A stretch of DNA of 36,973 nt from the NCBI GenBank assembly GCA_902774725.1, contig CACYJP010000004.1, positions 1 through 36,973 on the forward strand. Direction: 5' to 3'. Under the pieces are notes generated by a model that saw nothing but the letters and a program-made list of their open reading frames with translations, was not told where the DNA came from and searched no databases. This document shows, piece after piece, positions 23,805 to 33,066 of the stretch. Within the stretch, counting starts at the first letter, position 1. Every line of letters starts with the position of its first letter. The position numbers and the translations under genes were made by a program. Origin of the DNA: an uncultured Lachnospiraceae bacterium (GTDB taxonomy: Bacteria > Bacillota > Clostridia > Lachnospirales > Lachnospiraceae).

Positions 23805-25067
23805 ATGTCTGAATTATCAAGCTACAAATGTACAGCCTGCGGTGGCAGCCTGAAGTTTGGCAGTGACAAGCAGAAGCTTGTTTGTGAAAGCTGCGGAGCT
23901 GAGTTTGATGTTGCGGAGTACGAGGCTGCGATTGCGGCAGGTGGTGCTGAGCAGTATGAGGCAAAGCAGGATGAATGGGATGTACATGCTGAAGGTCTTG
24001 TGGTTTATGAATGCAAGAATTGCGGCGGAGAGGTTGTCGGCGATGAAACTATGGCATCGACAAAGTGCCCATACTGTGAGAATCCGATAGTTATATCTAG
24101 TAAATTTGAGGGCAGTCTTAAGCCGGATCTAGTGATTCCGTTTAAGCTGGATAAAAAGGCAGCCAAGTCTAAGCTTACAGAGCATGTAAATAAGATAAAG
24201 CTTGCGCCTATGGCATTTAAGGTTGGAAATCATATCGATGAGGTGAAGGGCATATATGTTCCGTTTTGGCTCTTTGATGCGGACGTCCACGCCAGCGGTA
24301 AGTACGAGGCTACCAAGGTAAAGACGCATAAGGATTCGAAGTATGAGTACAAGGAAACCAGCTATTTCGATGTATATCGTGAGGGCGATATGAGATTTGA
24401 AAATGTACCGGCTGACGCTTCAAAGCAGATGGATGATAAGCTGATGGACTCGATCGAGCCTTATGATGTAAGTGCTGCAGTTCCTTATAGTTCAGCCTAT
24501 ATGGCGGGCTTTCTTGCTAACAGATATGATGTTTCTCCTGAAGAGTGCAAGCCTCGTGCTGAGGAGAGGATGAAGCATACTGCAAAGGATATGATCCGTG
24601 GGCAGGTAAAGGATTATAATACAGTAACAAGCAAAAATGATACATTTGAAAAAAGAAGTGATACACATAAGTATGCTCTTTATCCGGTATGGATACTTAA
24701 TACTATCTGGAATGGTAACAAATACGTATTTGCAATGAATGGCCAGACCGGAAAGCTTGTCGGCGATGTTCCATACAGCAAGGGTAAATTCTGGGGCGTG
24801 CTCTTGGGTGTGCTTGCAGCTATCTGGGGAATACTTTTCGCAATACTTGCTATCAAGGGTAACATAGCGCCGAAGGGAATAGTAGGAACCGGTGTGATCG
24901 CTATCATTATTGCACTGATAGTTGCTTTCTCAATGAAGGGAAAGACCAAGTCGGTTCGTAAGAAAACTGTGGCTGCCGATTATGTTAAGAACGGTAGCTT
25001 CAGGATTACGAATCAGTATGATAACTTCGTAAAGAAAGTGGAAGAGAAGAAAGCGTTGAATCGGTAG
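23805..25067 (+). CDS. Zinc-ribbon membrane protein of unknown function
   Basis: About 420 residues. The N-terminus holds two zinc ribbons: CTACGG...CESCG (residues 9-31) and CKNCGG...CPYC (about 70-92), of the TFIIB/rubredoxin-like kind. A central beta-rich domain carries GIYVPFWLFDADV and LYPVWILNTIW, and two transmembrane helices lie near 326-375. A basic tail follows. The family is common in Firmicutes as a zinc-ribbon containing protein with no assigned role. GGGGAAGC precedes the ATG at 23805. Confidence 0.75.
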   Translation: MSELSSYKCTACGGSLKFGSDKQKLVCESCGAEFDVAEYEAAIAAGGAEQYEAKQDEWDVHAEGLVVYECKNCGGEVVGDETMASTKCPYCENPIVISSKFEGSLKPDLVIPFKLDKKAAKSKLTEHVNKIKLAPMAFKVGNHIDEVKGIYVPFWLFDADVHASGKYEATKVKTHKDSKYEYKETSYFDVYREGDMRFENVPADASKQMDDKLMDSIEPYDVSAAVPYSSAYMAGFLANRYDVSPEECKPRAEERMKHTAKDMIRGQVKDYNTVTSKNDTFEKRSDTHKYALYPVWILNTIWNGNKYVFAMNGQTGKLVGDVPYSKGKFWGVLLGVLAAIWGILFAILAIKGNIAPKGIVGTGVIAIIIALIVAFSMKGKTKSVRKKTVAADYVKNGSFRITNQYDNFVKKVEEKKALNR

Positions 25068-25177
25068 ATTGTAACTGACTTTGATGCAGTAAAGCGTTGA
25101 CGCAAAAAAGAAAATAAACTATAATCGTGTCTATCTGAACGAAGTAAATATCATAGACAAATTTGGGAGGACTAAAA

Positions 25178-26821
25178 ATGCCAATCACAAATCTTCTGGA
25201 GAGAAATGCCAGAGAGTACACAAATGATATAGCATTAGTAGAAGTAAACCCTGCGATCACTGAGGTGAGAAGGGTGACATGGAGAGAGTATGAGCTTATG
25301 GAGCCAAATCCAAAGGAGCCATACAGAAGAGAGATAACATGGGGCGTATTTGATGAGAAGGCAAATCGTTTTGCCAATCTGCTTCTCAGCAGAGGAATCA
25401 AGAAGGGTGACAAGGTCGGAATACTGCTTATGAACTGCCTGGAATGGCTGCCGATATATTTCGGTATTCTTAAGACAGGTGCACTTGCAGTCCCGCTTAA
25501 CTTCCGTTACGATTCCAGCGAGATAGAATACTGCGTTGATCTCGCAGATGTAGATATACTCGTGTTTGGACCTGAATTTATAGGTCGTATCGAGGAAATA
25601 GCTGACAAGATAAGCAGAAACAGACTTCTGTTCTATGTAGGAGAGAACTGTCCTACATTTGCTGAGGATTATAATCAGATGGTTTCAAACTCCAGCTCAG
25701 TTAAGCCTGAGATAGAGATAACAGATGAGGATTATGGTGCTATCTACTTCTCATCAGGAACTACAGGATTCCCGAAGGCTATTCTGCACAAGCATCAGTC
25801 GCTTATGCACAGTGCAAAGGTTGAGCAGGCGCATCATGGACAGCAGAAGGATGATGTATTCCTCTGTATCCCACCGCTTTATCACACAGGTGCAAAGATG
25901 CACTGGTTTGGTTCGCTCTATTCCGGAGGAAAGGCTGTACTTCTGAAGGGTACAAAGCCTGAATATATACTTGATACTGTAAGTCGTGAGGGCTGTACGA
26001 TTGTATGGCTGCTTGTTCCATGGGCACAGGATCTTCTGATCGCACTTGAGAGCGGCAAGCTAAATCGTGATGATTACAAGCTCGATCAGTGGAGACTAAT
26101 GCATATCGGTGCTCAGCCGGTTCCTGCAAGTCTTATCACCAGATGGAAGAGCTTATTCCCGAACCATCAGTACGATACAAACTATGGTCTTTCAGAGTCT
26201 ATAGGTCCCGGATGTGTACATCTTGGTGTTGAAAATATCGACCATGTCGGAGCAATCGGTGTACCGGGCTACGGCTGGGAGTGCAAGATAGTAACAGAGG
26301 AAGGCAGCATAGTTGATAAGTCTGACAGCGACTCAGTTGGCGAGCTTTGTGTAAAGGGTCCTGGTGTCATGACCTGCTATTATAAGAATGAAGAAGCAAC
26401 CAGGGAGAGCATCAAGGACGGATGGCTTTACACAGGTGATATGGCAAAGTACGATGAGGATGGCTTCATCTGGCTCGTTGACCGTAAGAAGGATGTCATC
26501 ATCAGTGGTGGTGAGAATATATATCCTGTTCAGATTGAGAGTTTCATTATGAAGAACAGCAAGGTGCAGGATGTAGCGGTTATCGGAGTGGGCGATGAGA
26601 GACTCGGAGAGATCTCACTTGCTATAATCCAGCTGAAGGAGGGCGAGAGCTGTACAGAGGAGGAAATGAACAATTTCTGCCTTGAGCTGCCTCGTTACAA
26701 GAGACCTCGTCAGATAATTTTTGCTGATGTTCCTCGTAATGCAACAGGTAAAATCGAGAAGCCTCTCCTTAGAGAAATGTATGGAGCAACCAACCTCGTA
26801 GATAAGGAAAATCGTAAATAA
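25178..26821 (+). CDS. Acyl-CoA synthetase (AMP-binding, class I adenylate-forming)
   Basis: A 547-residue enzyme that activates a carboxylic acid as acyl-AMP and transfers it to CoA. The P-loop is IYFSSGTTGFPKAILHKH near residue 190. YGLSESIGPG binds adenine, and YTGDMAKYDEDGFIWLVDRKKDVIISGGENIYP is the hinge and A8 motif. The C-terminal catalytic Lys is in PRNATGKIEK. The substrate is most likely a fatty or aromatic acid, but cannot be read. GGGAGGA precedes the ATG. Codon use leans to frequent codons, suggesting good expression. A terminator hairpin follows. Confidence 0.9.
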   Translation: MPITNLLERNAREYTNDIALVEVNPAITEVRRVTWREYELMEPNPKEPYRREITWGVFDEKANRFANLLLSRGIKKGDKVGILLMNCLEWLPIYFGILKTGALAVPLNFRYDSSEIEYCVDLADVDILVFGPEFIGRIEEIADKISRNRLLFYVGENCPTFAEDYNQMVSNSSSVKPEIEITDEDYGAIYFSSGTTGFPKAILHKHQSLMHSAKVEQAHHGQQKDDVFLCIPPLYHTGAKMHWFGSLYSGGKAVLLKGTKPEYILDTVSREGCTIVWLLVPWAQDLLIALESGKLNRDDYKLDQWRLMHIGAQPVPASLITRWKSLFPNHQYDTNYGLSESIGPGCVHLGVENIDHVGAIGVPGYGWECKIVTEEGSIVDKSDSDSVGELCVKGPGVMTCYYKNEEATRESIKDGWLYTGDMAKYDEDGFIWLVDRKKDVIISGGENIYPVQIESFIMKNSKVQDVAVIGVGDERLGEISLAIIQLKEGESCTEEEMNNFCLELPRYKRPRQIIFADVPRNATGKIEKPLLREMYGATNLVDKENRK

Positions 26822-26841
26822 TTGTGCAATTTTAAGTATAT

Positions 26842-26876
26842 TGTCCCGTGAAGCTACTGTTTTACGGGACATTCTT
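26842..26876 (+). terminator. Terminator after the acyl-CoA synthetase gene
   Basis: TGTCCCGT (26842-26849) pairs perfectly with ACGGGACA (26864-26871), then TTCTTT. Confidence 0.75.
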
Positions 26877-26882
26877 TAATTA

Positions 26883-26948
26883 TTTTGTGAAAATGTTACA
26901 AAATTTATATATGTTGCACAAAAACGCTTTTCATTTTTGTGAAAATGT
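26883..26948 (+). repeat. Pair of 14-bp direct repeats just upstream of a candidate small RNA
   Basis: TTTTGTGAAAATGT occurs at 26883-26896 and again at 26935-26948, 52 bp apart (about five helical turns). The second ends two bases before the TAGAAT -10-like box. The spacing suits a pair of regulator sites. Confidence 0.65.
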
Positions 26949-26950
26949 GC

Positions 26951-27058
26951 TAGAATAAAACACAGTTAGAGAAGGTATTGTGGGTGTGCCCTAAATAGAT
27001 CGGCTTGAAAAAGTCTGTGAGACCTGATTGGGGAAGTAGGTCTCACAGGCTTTTTCTC
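26951..27058 (+). ncRNA. Candidate small RNA or leader with a very strong terminator
   Basis: A TAGAAT box at 26951-26956 is followed by about 50 bases without an open frame (including a GGG-TGTG-CCC mini-hairpin) and an 18-bp stem, 27008-27025 with 27038-27055 (one G.U), running into a T-rich tail. It lies 320 bases before the next start codon and after a separate terminator, so an independent small RNA is the simplest reading. It matches no riboswitch class I can recall. Confidence 0.55.
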
Positions 27059-27189
27059 TTTAGTGGTGTCTGTTCAGCGATTGCATGATTTTGATTGCAG
27101 GCTATGAATAGATACCTTTTTTGTTTTGATATATGTTATACTACTATTACGTGAGTCGAGAATCTGTATACAAATTGAAGTGTATTGAT

Positions 27190-27330
27190 AAAAACTGAGG
27201 CATATACTGAAAAAAACTGAGGCATATACTGATAAATACTGAGGTATATACTGAAAAAAACTGAGGCATATACTGATAAATACTGAGGTATATTGAGATA
27301 TATTGAGATATACTTAGATATACTGAGAAA
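27190..27330 (+). repeat. 22-bp tandem repeats upstream of the ABC exporter operon
   Basis: ACTGAGGYATATACTGA-type units begin at 27194, 27216, 27238, 27260 and 27282, exactly 22 bp apart, with alternating ends (AAAAAA or TAAAT). They decay into 10-bp TATTGAGATA repeats to about 27330. No coding frame is kept. It is probably a slippage-prone minisatellite that could alter promoter spacing for the operon. Confidence 0.9.
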
Positions 27331-27380
27331 TAGGTTAGGAAAAATAATTAGTTAGTAATAGAGATACATGAGGTAAGAAG

Positions 27381-28190
27381 ATGCTGGTTGCTGATAACCT
27401 GGTAAAAAGCTTTATTAGAAATGAGAAAAAAGGAAAAAAGACAGAGTTCAACGCAGTGGATGGTATAAGTCTCACTGCCGAGAAGGGTGAGATAGTTGGA
27501 ATACTCGGACCAAACGGTGCAGGAAAGACAACTCTGCTTCGTATGCTTGCGAGTCTGCTTAAGCCAACCTCCGGTGAGGTTTATCTATCAGAGAGCAGCA
27601 TAGAAAGTGGCAGTGAGGAATCGTCTGACAAGAACGATGATAATGCGGTTACAGATACACTTGAAATAAAGAAAAAAGTGGGCTATCTATCCGGCAATAC
27701 CAAGCTTTACGGAAGACTCTCTGTAAGAGAGCTGCTTCAGGTTTTTGCCGGTGTTTACGGGATAGATAAATCAAAAATACCTGAGCGGATAGAGGAGATA
27801 GAAAAGCTTCTCAATATGTCAGAGTTTATAGATAACAGAATCGAAAAGCTTTCGACAGGTCAGACGCAGCGTGCTTCTATTGCAAGGTGTCTGGTGCATG
27901 ATCCTGATATATATATCTTTGATGAGCCGACTCTCGGACTGGATATCATCAGTAGTTCGGCAATAATCGAGTTTATGAAAAAAGAAAAGGAAAGAGGAAA
28001 AACAGTCATTTATTCCACACATTACATGGAAGAGGCTGAGTATCTCTGCGACAGAATAATTATGCTGAACAAGGGAAAGGCTATAACAAACGATAGTCCG
28101 GAGGAATTAAAGAAGAAAACAGGCGCCTCAAATATGCGTGATGCTTTCTATGCAATAATAAAAGCGGAGGGCATGGGATATGAGGAGTAA
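27381..28190 (+). CDS. ABC transporter ATP-binding protein, NatA-like
   Basis: A 269-residue ABC ATPase powering the membrane protein encoded next. Walker A is GPNGAGKT (43-50), the signature is LSTGQ (157-161), Walker B is IYIFDEP (177-183) and the switch His is in YSTHYMEE. An unusual acidic insert (about residues 70-95) separates the Walker A region from the Q-loop. Its stop overlaps the permease start by 11 bases, indicating translational coupling. It heads the ABC-GH25 operon and is preceded by the 22-bp repeats. Confidence 0.92.
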   Translation: MLVADNLVKSFIRNEKKGKKTEFNAVDGISLTAEKGEIVGILGPNGAGKTTLLRMLASLLKPTSGEVYLSESSIESGSEESSDKNDDNAVTDTLEIKKKVGYLSGNTKLYGRLSVRELLQVFAGVYGIDKSKIPERIEEIEKLLNMSEFIDNRIEKLSTGQTQRASIARCLVHDPDIYIFDEPTLGLDIISSSAIIEFMKKEKERGKTVIYSTHYMEEAEYLCDRIIMLNKGKAITNDSPEELKKKTGASNMRDAFYAIIKAEGMGYEE

Positions 28191-30279
28191 GGTGATAAAA
28201 ATTCTTTTCAAAAAAGAGCTGCTTGATGTCATAAGGGATAGGAAAGCGATGCTGATGCTGATACTTGTTCCACTCCTTATATATCCTCTTATTTTCTTTG
28301 GATCCTTTGCAATGATGAGCATGATCCAGTCGGGTATGGAGCAGAGAGAATACAGAGTAGTTGCTGATGTGGACGACAATGGAGAGTTTGCTTTAGCATT
28401 AAATGAGCATAATGCGAAAAATATCGAAAAAGCATCAAGCACAGATGCGTCGTCTAATAAGTCTGTAGATAGGTTGAGGATAGTTGAGCTTGAAGATAGT
28501 GACAAGTCAGATGAGGCTATTAATAAGGCACTTCAGGAAGAGAGGATAGATGTATATATCACATCTGAAAGATCCTCGGATGGAAGGATAAGATATAAGA
28601 CCAGGTTTGTCTCATCTATTACCAATTCCAATTATGCAGAGAATCTGGTTAAAAGCGTTCTGGACAGCTTATCACAAAAACAGATGGAAAAGTCTATCGA
28701 AGAAGCCGGACTTGATGTAGAGTCGGTAATACATCCGTTTTCTCTGGAGAGAAAGGATATAGCGACGAAGGAACAGTCTGCCGGAAGTCTTTTGGGAACG
28801 ATTCTTCCGTTTATGCTTGTGATAAGTCTTCTGATGGGAACTATGTATCCTGCTATTGATACGACTGCCGGAGAAAAGGAGAGGGGTACGCTTGAAACGC
28901 TCCTTACACTCCCTGTCAGAAATCGTGACATTATTATAGCCAAGTTCCTTACAGTTGCCCTTGTCGGTATTATTTCTGCACTCCTGAATATACTGTCGAT
29001 GGGTATTATGATCTTCTATATGGTGAAGCTCATTTCCTCCAGTAGTATGGTTGGCGTCGGACTTGATATGAGTGATTTTCATATAGGAAGCTTTATACTT
29101 CCGATGATAGTCACGATACTTGCGGTTTTTGCATTTTCACTTTTTATCTCAGCTGTTACGATGTGTATAACAGCGCTGGCGAAGTCCTACAAGGAGGCAA
29201 ACAATTATATAACACCGCTCACCCTTGTAGTTATGCTGACAGGCTATATAGGCTTTATTCCGAATATCGAGCTCACTGAAAAGGTGGCTCTTATTCCTGT
29301 TGCCAATATCTGCCTTCTTATAAAGAATCTTCTGCTTTTCAAGGCTGAGATGAGCACAATTGCAATAGTACTTATCAGCAATGTGATATATGCAAATCTT
29401 GCAATCCTGCTTCTCGGAAAGATATATGACAGTGAAAATATCCTCTTCGATGATGGAAAGGGAAATATCCAGATATTCCAGAAGAGGAAAAATATGAAGA
29501 AGGGTGGAACTCCGACAACAGGAGATACATGGTTCATCCTCTGTTTCACATTTATCCTTTATCTATATATCGGTTCGATAATACAGATGAAGTACCGTAT
29601 AGGCGGAATCTTTGGAAGCCAGATACTTATCGTGGCTATTCCGATTCAATATGCGATTTATACCAGAAAGAATCTTAGAAAAACGTTCAGCCTGAAACTT
29701 TGCAGGGTGTCGAAGCTAGCTTTTTCGTTTGTGTTCTTTATCGGAGTTTTCCTGATGGAAAATACGGTATCGACAGTGCTTTATTATTTCTTCCCGCAGG
29801 AGTTTGATTCCACAAGTTCGGGGCTGGAAAGTGTACTTCTGGGCGGCGGAAAGCTGGTAACCTATCTGGTTGTTGCATTTACGCCTGCCATATGCGAGGA
29901 GTTCTTGTTCAGAGGCTTTGTTTTCTCCGGCTTCAAGAGTCGTTACAAGGCATGGACTGCGATTATACTTTCGGCTGTGATGTTTGGTGCGTACCATACA
30001 AGCGTGATAAGGTTCCTGCCGACCACTATTCTTGGAATTAGCTTCGCATTTATGTTATACTATAGTGGCAGTATTATACCATCGATGATATGTCACTGCT
30101 TTAATAATGCTTTATATGTTTTTGAAATGTATCATCCGGGTGCACTTGAGAAGAATCTCTCATTCCTGTTCTCGACGGATCAAAGTCCGGTGAGGATGGT
30201 TATTATATTTGTGATTGGGCTTATGCTGGCAGTCATAGGCGGAAGGTTTTTGAGTAATGGACAGAATAAGAAGGATTAG
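28180..30279 (+). CDS. ABC permease (NatB-like) fused to a CPBP/CAAX-type intramembrane protease
   Basis: A 699-residue membrane protein. Residues 1-420 are an ABC-2/NatB permease: a first helix near 25-45, a long extracytoplasmic domain to about 205, then several helices with the conserved AGEKERGTLETLLTLP segment. The C-terminal ~230 residues are a CPBP (Abi/CAAX) protease with motifs EEFLFRG (from residue 573), FGAYH (H606) and HCFNN (from H639). The fusion recurs in Clostridia; whether the protease part cleaves or only scaffolds is unknown. The stop overlaps the GH25 gene by 23 bases. Confidence 0.9.
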   Translation: MRSKVIKILFKKELLDVIRDRKAMLMLILVPLLIYPLIFFGSFAMMSMIQSGMEQREYRVVADVDDNGEFALALNEHNAKNIEKASSTDASSNKSVDRLRIVELEDSDKSDEAINKALQEERIDVYITSERSSDGRIRYKTRFVSSITNSNYAENLVKSVLDSLSQKQMEKSIEEAGLDVESVIHPFSLERKDIATKEQSAGSLLGTILPFMLVISLLMGTMYPAIDTTAGEKERGTLETLLTLPVRNRDIIIAKFLTVALVGIISALLNILSMGIMIFYMVKLISSSSMVGVGLDMSDFHIGSFILPMIVTILAVFAFSLFISAVTMCITALAKSYKEANNYITPLTLVVMLTGYIGFIPNIELTEKVALIPVANICLLIKNLLLFKAEMSTIAIVLISNVIYANLAILLLGKIYDSENILFDDGKGNIQIFQKRKNMKKGGTPTTGDTWFILCFTFILYLYIGSIIQMKYRIGGIFGSQILIVAIPIQYAIYTRKNLRKTFSLKLCRVSKLAFSFVFFIGVFLMENTVSTVLYYFFPQEFDSTSSGLESVLLGGGKLVTYLVVAFTPAICEEFLFRGFVFSGFKSRYKAWTAIILSAVMFGAYHTSVIRFLPTTILGISFAFMLYYSGSIIPSMICHCFNNALYVFEMYHPGALEKNLSFLFSTDQSPVRMVIIFVIGLMLAVIGGRFLSNGQNKKD

Positions 30280-31249
30280 GAAGGTCTGGCTTTTTGTAGG
30301 CGGACTTATTGCAGGTTTATTGATCGGAGTTCTGGTAAAGGTTATGATGCATCATAATCCGGGACTTCCGATTCAGACAAGTAAAATAGTAAGTGAAAAG
30401 ATATATTTTAACGTAGATAAAATAGAGGGACTCGGAGAACAGTTCCCTGATATGAATAGCTTCGTTCATGAGAACATCAGGAAGTATCTTAATAAAGCAT
30501 ATATTGTTTTTGGAGATTATCTGGATCCGAATTGTGAGATGTTTAAGATAAGTCCAAATGTTGCCAGGAACGATATTGATTGGGGAACAGAGTTCTATAA
30601 TGCAGAAAATGAACTCTATTTCAGAAGATTTAAGGATGGTCAGCCTATAGGTAAAATAGGAATTGATGTATCTGAATTTCAGAAGAACATCGACTGGGAA
30701 AGGGTAAAGGGAGCCGGAGTAGAGGTTGCGATTGTACGTGTTGGTTATCGCGGCTACGGAGAATCAGCGAAGATGGTTGAAGATCCGACGATGGACGCCA
30801 ATCTGAACGGAGCAAATTCGGTTGGTATTGAAACCGGAGTATATTTCTTCTCATCTGCGATTAACAGAGATGAAGGAGTGGAAGAGGCTCAGTTTGTTCT
30901 GGATAGAATAGGCGGCTACAATATCACCCAGCCGATAATCATTGATACAGAGCGTATCGGTGAAGGAAGTGGCGCAAGAGCTGATGAAATCAGCGTTGAG
31001 GATAGAACTGCTGCAGTAGTCGGCTTCTGTGAAACAATAGAAGCAGCAGGTTATACACCGATGATATATGCCAGTCGTGACCAGTTTGTTAAATATCTGG
31101 ATATAGACAAAATCGGAAAGTGGGAATTCTGGCTTGCAGCCTATGATACACCGGTTTTCCCATATCATACAGAAGCCTATCAATATACACCATACGGTCT
31201 TGTCGATGGAATTGAAGGTAACGTTGACTTAGATGTATGGATGAGATAA
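30257..31249 (+). CDS. Membrane-anchored GH25 lysozyme-like muramidase
   Basis: A 330-residue protein with a cytoplasmic Arg-rich start, one transmembrane helix (about residues 10-30), a spacer to 130 and a GH25 domain. Active-site residues are D137 (GIDVSEFQ) and D230/E232 (IIIDTE); FWLAAYD and YQYTPYGLVDGIEGNVDLD match the family end. It would cut cell-wall glycan outside the membrane. The 23-base overlap with the permease places it in the ABC operon, suggesting envelope remodelling or wall defence. Confidence 0.9.
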   Translation: MDRIRRIRKVWLFVGGLIAGLLIGVLVKVMMHHNPGLPIQTSKIVSEKIYFNVDKIEGLGEQFPDMNSFVHENIRKYLNKAYIVFGDYLDPNCEMFKISPNVARNDIDWGTEFYNAENELYFRRFKDGQPIGKIGIDVSEFQKNIDWERVKGAGVEVAIVRVGYRGYGESAKMVEDPTMDANLNGANSVGIETGVYFFSSAINRDEGVEEAQFVLDRIGGYNITQPIIIDTERIGEGSGARADEISVEDRTAAVVGFCETIEAAGYTPMIYASRDQFVKYLDIDKIGKWEFWLAAYDTPVFPYHTEAYQYTPYGLVDGIEGNVDLDVWMR

Positions 31250-31268
31250 CAACAGGGAGGACATTAAA

Positions 31269-32579
31269 ATGTGGTATGAAGAATCAGTGTTCTATCAGAT
31301 ATATCCGCTCGGATTCTGTGGAGCACCATTTGAAAATGACGGAGTAGAGGAGTCCAGAATTCTGAAGGTTATTAACTGGATACCTCATATCAAAAAGCTT
31401 GGTGCGAATGCGATATATTTCTCGCCGGTTTTTGAGTCGGATACTCACGGATATAATACTAGAGACTATGGTCTTATAGATAAAAGACTTGGAACAAATG
31501 AAGACTTTAAGAAGGTGGTTGATGAGCTTCATGCGGCCGGAATCAAGGTTGTTCTGGATGGAGTTTTCAATCATGTAGGAAGAGGCTTCTGGGCATTTAA
31601 GGATGTTCAGGAGAAGAAGTGGGACAGCCCATACAAAGACTGGTTCCATTTATCCTTTGATGGTAATTCGAATTATAATGACGGCTTCTGGTACGAGGGC
31701 TGGGAAGGAAACTATGATCTGGTAAAGCTCAACCTTCAGAATCCTGCGGTCGTTGATCATATATTTGACAAGGTTAAATACTGGGTAGATTATTTCGATA
31801 TAGATGGACTCAGACTTGATGTGGCTTATTGTCTTGATAAGGGATTTATTCATAATCTGAGGGAATATACGAATGGCCTTAAGGATGAATTCCTTCTTGT
31901 AGGTGAGCTGATGTTCGGAGACTATGCTCAGTTTGTCGGAGAGGGAATGCTTGACAGCTGTACAAATTATGCATGCTATAAAGGTCTTTACTCAAGCTTT
32001 AATTCCATGAATATGTTTGAGATAATTCATTCTCTTATGCAGCAGTTCGGTCCTGAGGACTGGTGCCGTTATAAGAATATGCATCTCATGAGCTTCGTTG
32101 ATAATCATGATGTAAGTCGTATAGCGAGTATGCTGACAAATAAAAAGCATCTTCCGCTTATTTATGCACTTTCTTTTGGAATGCCGGGATATCCTTGTGT
32201 ATATTACGGAAGTGAGTGGGGAGCTGAGGCTCGTAAGGAAGAAGGGGATCCTGCACTCAGAGTCAGCTTTGATAAGCCGGAGTGGAATGAGCTTACAGAG
32301 TTTATTTCAAAGCTGGCTGAGATAAAGAAGGAAAGCAAAGCATTAAACTATGGTTCGTTCAGAAGCGTAGTGCTTACGAACCATCAGTGTATATTTGAAA
32401 GAAAAACAGAGGGTGAGAGAGTTCTTGTTGCAATCAACGCATCAGATCAACCGTTTACGGCACATTTTGATGCGGGCTGCGGACAGGCGGACGAGCTTAT
32501 AACAGGAACGCTTCATGACTTCGGAGGTGGCTCCGAGCTCGCTCCATATTCGGCAGAGATTTGGCGTATGGAGAGATAA
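31269..32579 (+). CDS. GH13 alpha-glucosidase/cyclomaltodextrinase-like enzyme
   Basis: A 436-residue cytoplasmic alpha-amylase family enzyme without a signal peptide, acting on imported maltodextrins. The conserved regions are DGVFNH (97-102), GLRLDVA with nucleophile D184, GELMF with acid/base E213, and FVDNHD with D281. It lacks the N-terminal beta domain of neopullulanases. GGGAGGA precedes the ATG; it begins 19 bases after the GH25 stop and may be the last gene of that operon. Confidence 0.9.
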   Translation: MWYEESVFYQIYPLGFCGAPFENDGVEESRILKVINWIPHIKKLGANAIYFSPVFESDTHGYNTRDYGLIDKRLGTNEDFKKVVDELHAAGIKVVLDGVFNHVGRGFWAFKDVQEKKWDSPYKDWFHLSFDGNSNYNDGFWYEGWEGNYDLVKLNLQNPAVVDHIFDKVKYWVDYFDIDGLRLDVAYCLDKGFIHNLREYTNGLKDEFLLVGELMFGDYAQFVGEGMLDSCTNYACYKGLYSSFNSMNMFEIIHSLMQQFGPEDWCRYKNMHLMSFVDNHDVSRIASMLTNKKHLPLIYALSFGMPGYPCVYYGSEWGAEARKEEGDPALRVSFDKPEWNELTEFISKLAEIKKESKALNYGSFRSVVLTNHQCIFERKTEGERVLVAINASDQPFTAHFDAGCGQADELITGTLHDFGGGSELAPYSAEIWRMER

Positions 32580-32627
32580 TAGTATTATGAGTATGTAGTT
32601 CACAAAAGGGTATTGTTGGGGGTGCTT

Positions 32628-33050
32628 ATGGAGACTGATAGTAAAAAGCATATTACATTTGCAGAGATAGCACTTGCACTTGCGGCTGATTATGAAAGTA
32701 TTTATGTTATAGATGCAGATGATGATAGCTATATTGAATATCTGGCTCAGGGAGCGGATAATGAGCTGATAGTAAGATCATCAGGAGAAAGCTTTTATAC
32801 TGATACTATAAAGAATTGTCGTGTTCTGGTTTATCCGGATGATCAGGATTATTTCCTTGAGTCCTTTAAAAAAGAAAATGTAATAGAGATCCTGACGTCA
32901 GGAAAGTCTTTTTCTCTTAATTATCGTCTTATGGTGGATGGTAAGCCACTGTTTTATTACCTTAAAACTATTAGGGGAGTCGGTAATAAAGTAATAATCG
33001 GTGTAAGAAATGTTGATGAGCAGAAGAGAAAAGAGCTTGCTGCGGATCTT
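32628..33050 (+). pseudogene. N-terminal PAS-like fragment of a Lachnospiraceae sensory protein, cut at a contig join
   Basis: About 140 residues with the Lachnospiraceae bias. It begins at the ATG 32628 after TTGGGGGTG. The segment has a PAS-like pattern (AADYESIYVIDADDDSYIEY, FKKENV, FSLNYRL, YYLKTI, VIIGVRNVDEQKRK). In Lachnospiraceae such heads normally lead to more PAS units and a GGDEF/EAL or histidine kinase domain. Here the frame runs directly into unrelated SMC sequence, so the rest of the gene is missing from the window. Confidence 0.7.
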
Positions 33051-33066
33051 GAGGAGACTCTCGCGA
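33040..33066. other. Probable chimeric assembly join between two genomes
   Basis: Base composition and codon use change abruptly here: AT-rich codons on the left (AATGTT, AAAAGAG), GC-rich on the right (GCGAAGCGCGACGCG). Both flanking genes are truncated at the same point in one open frame. Low-complexity Glu/Leu coiled-coil codons (GATCTTGAGGAG) are a likely source of a short shared overlap. Confidence 0.85.

Noticed and set aside
1-33050. tRNA or rRNA genes
   Set aside because: I looked for TTCGANTC-type arms and rRNA stretches; a GTTCGAATC at about 7,653 is part of the rhomboid coding sequence and has no cloverleaf around it.
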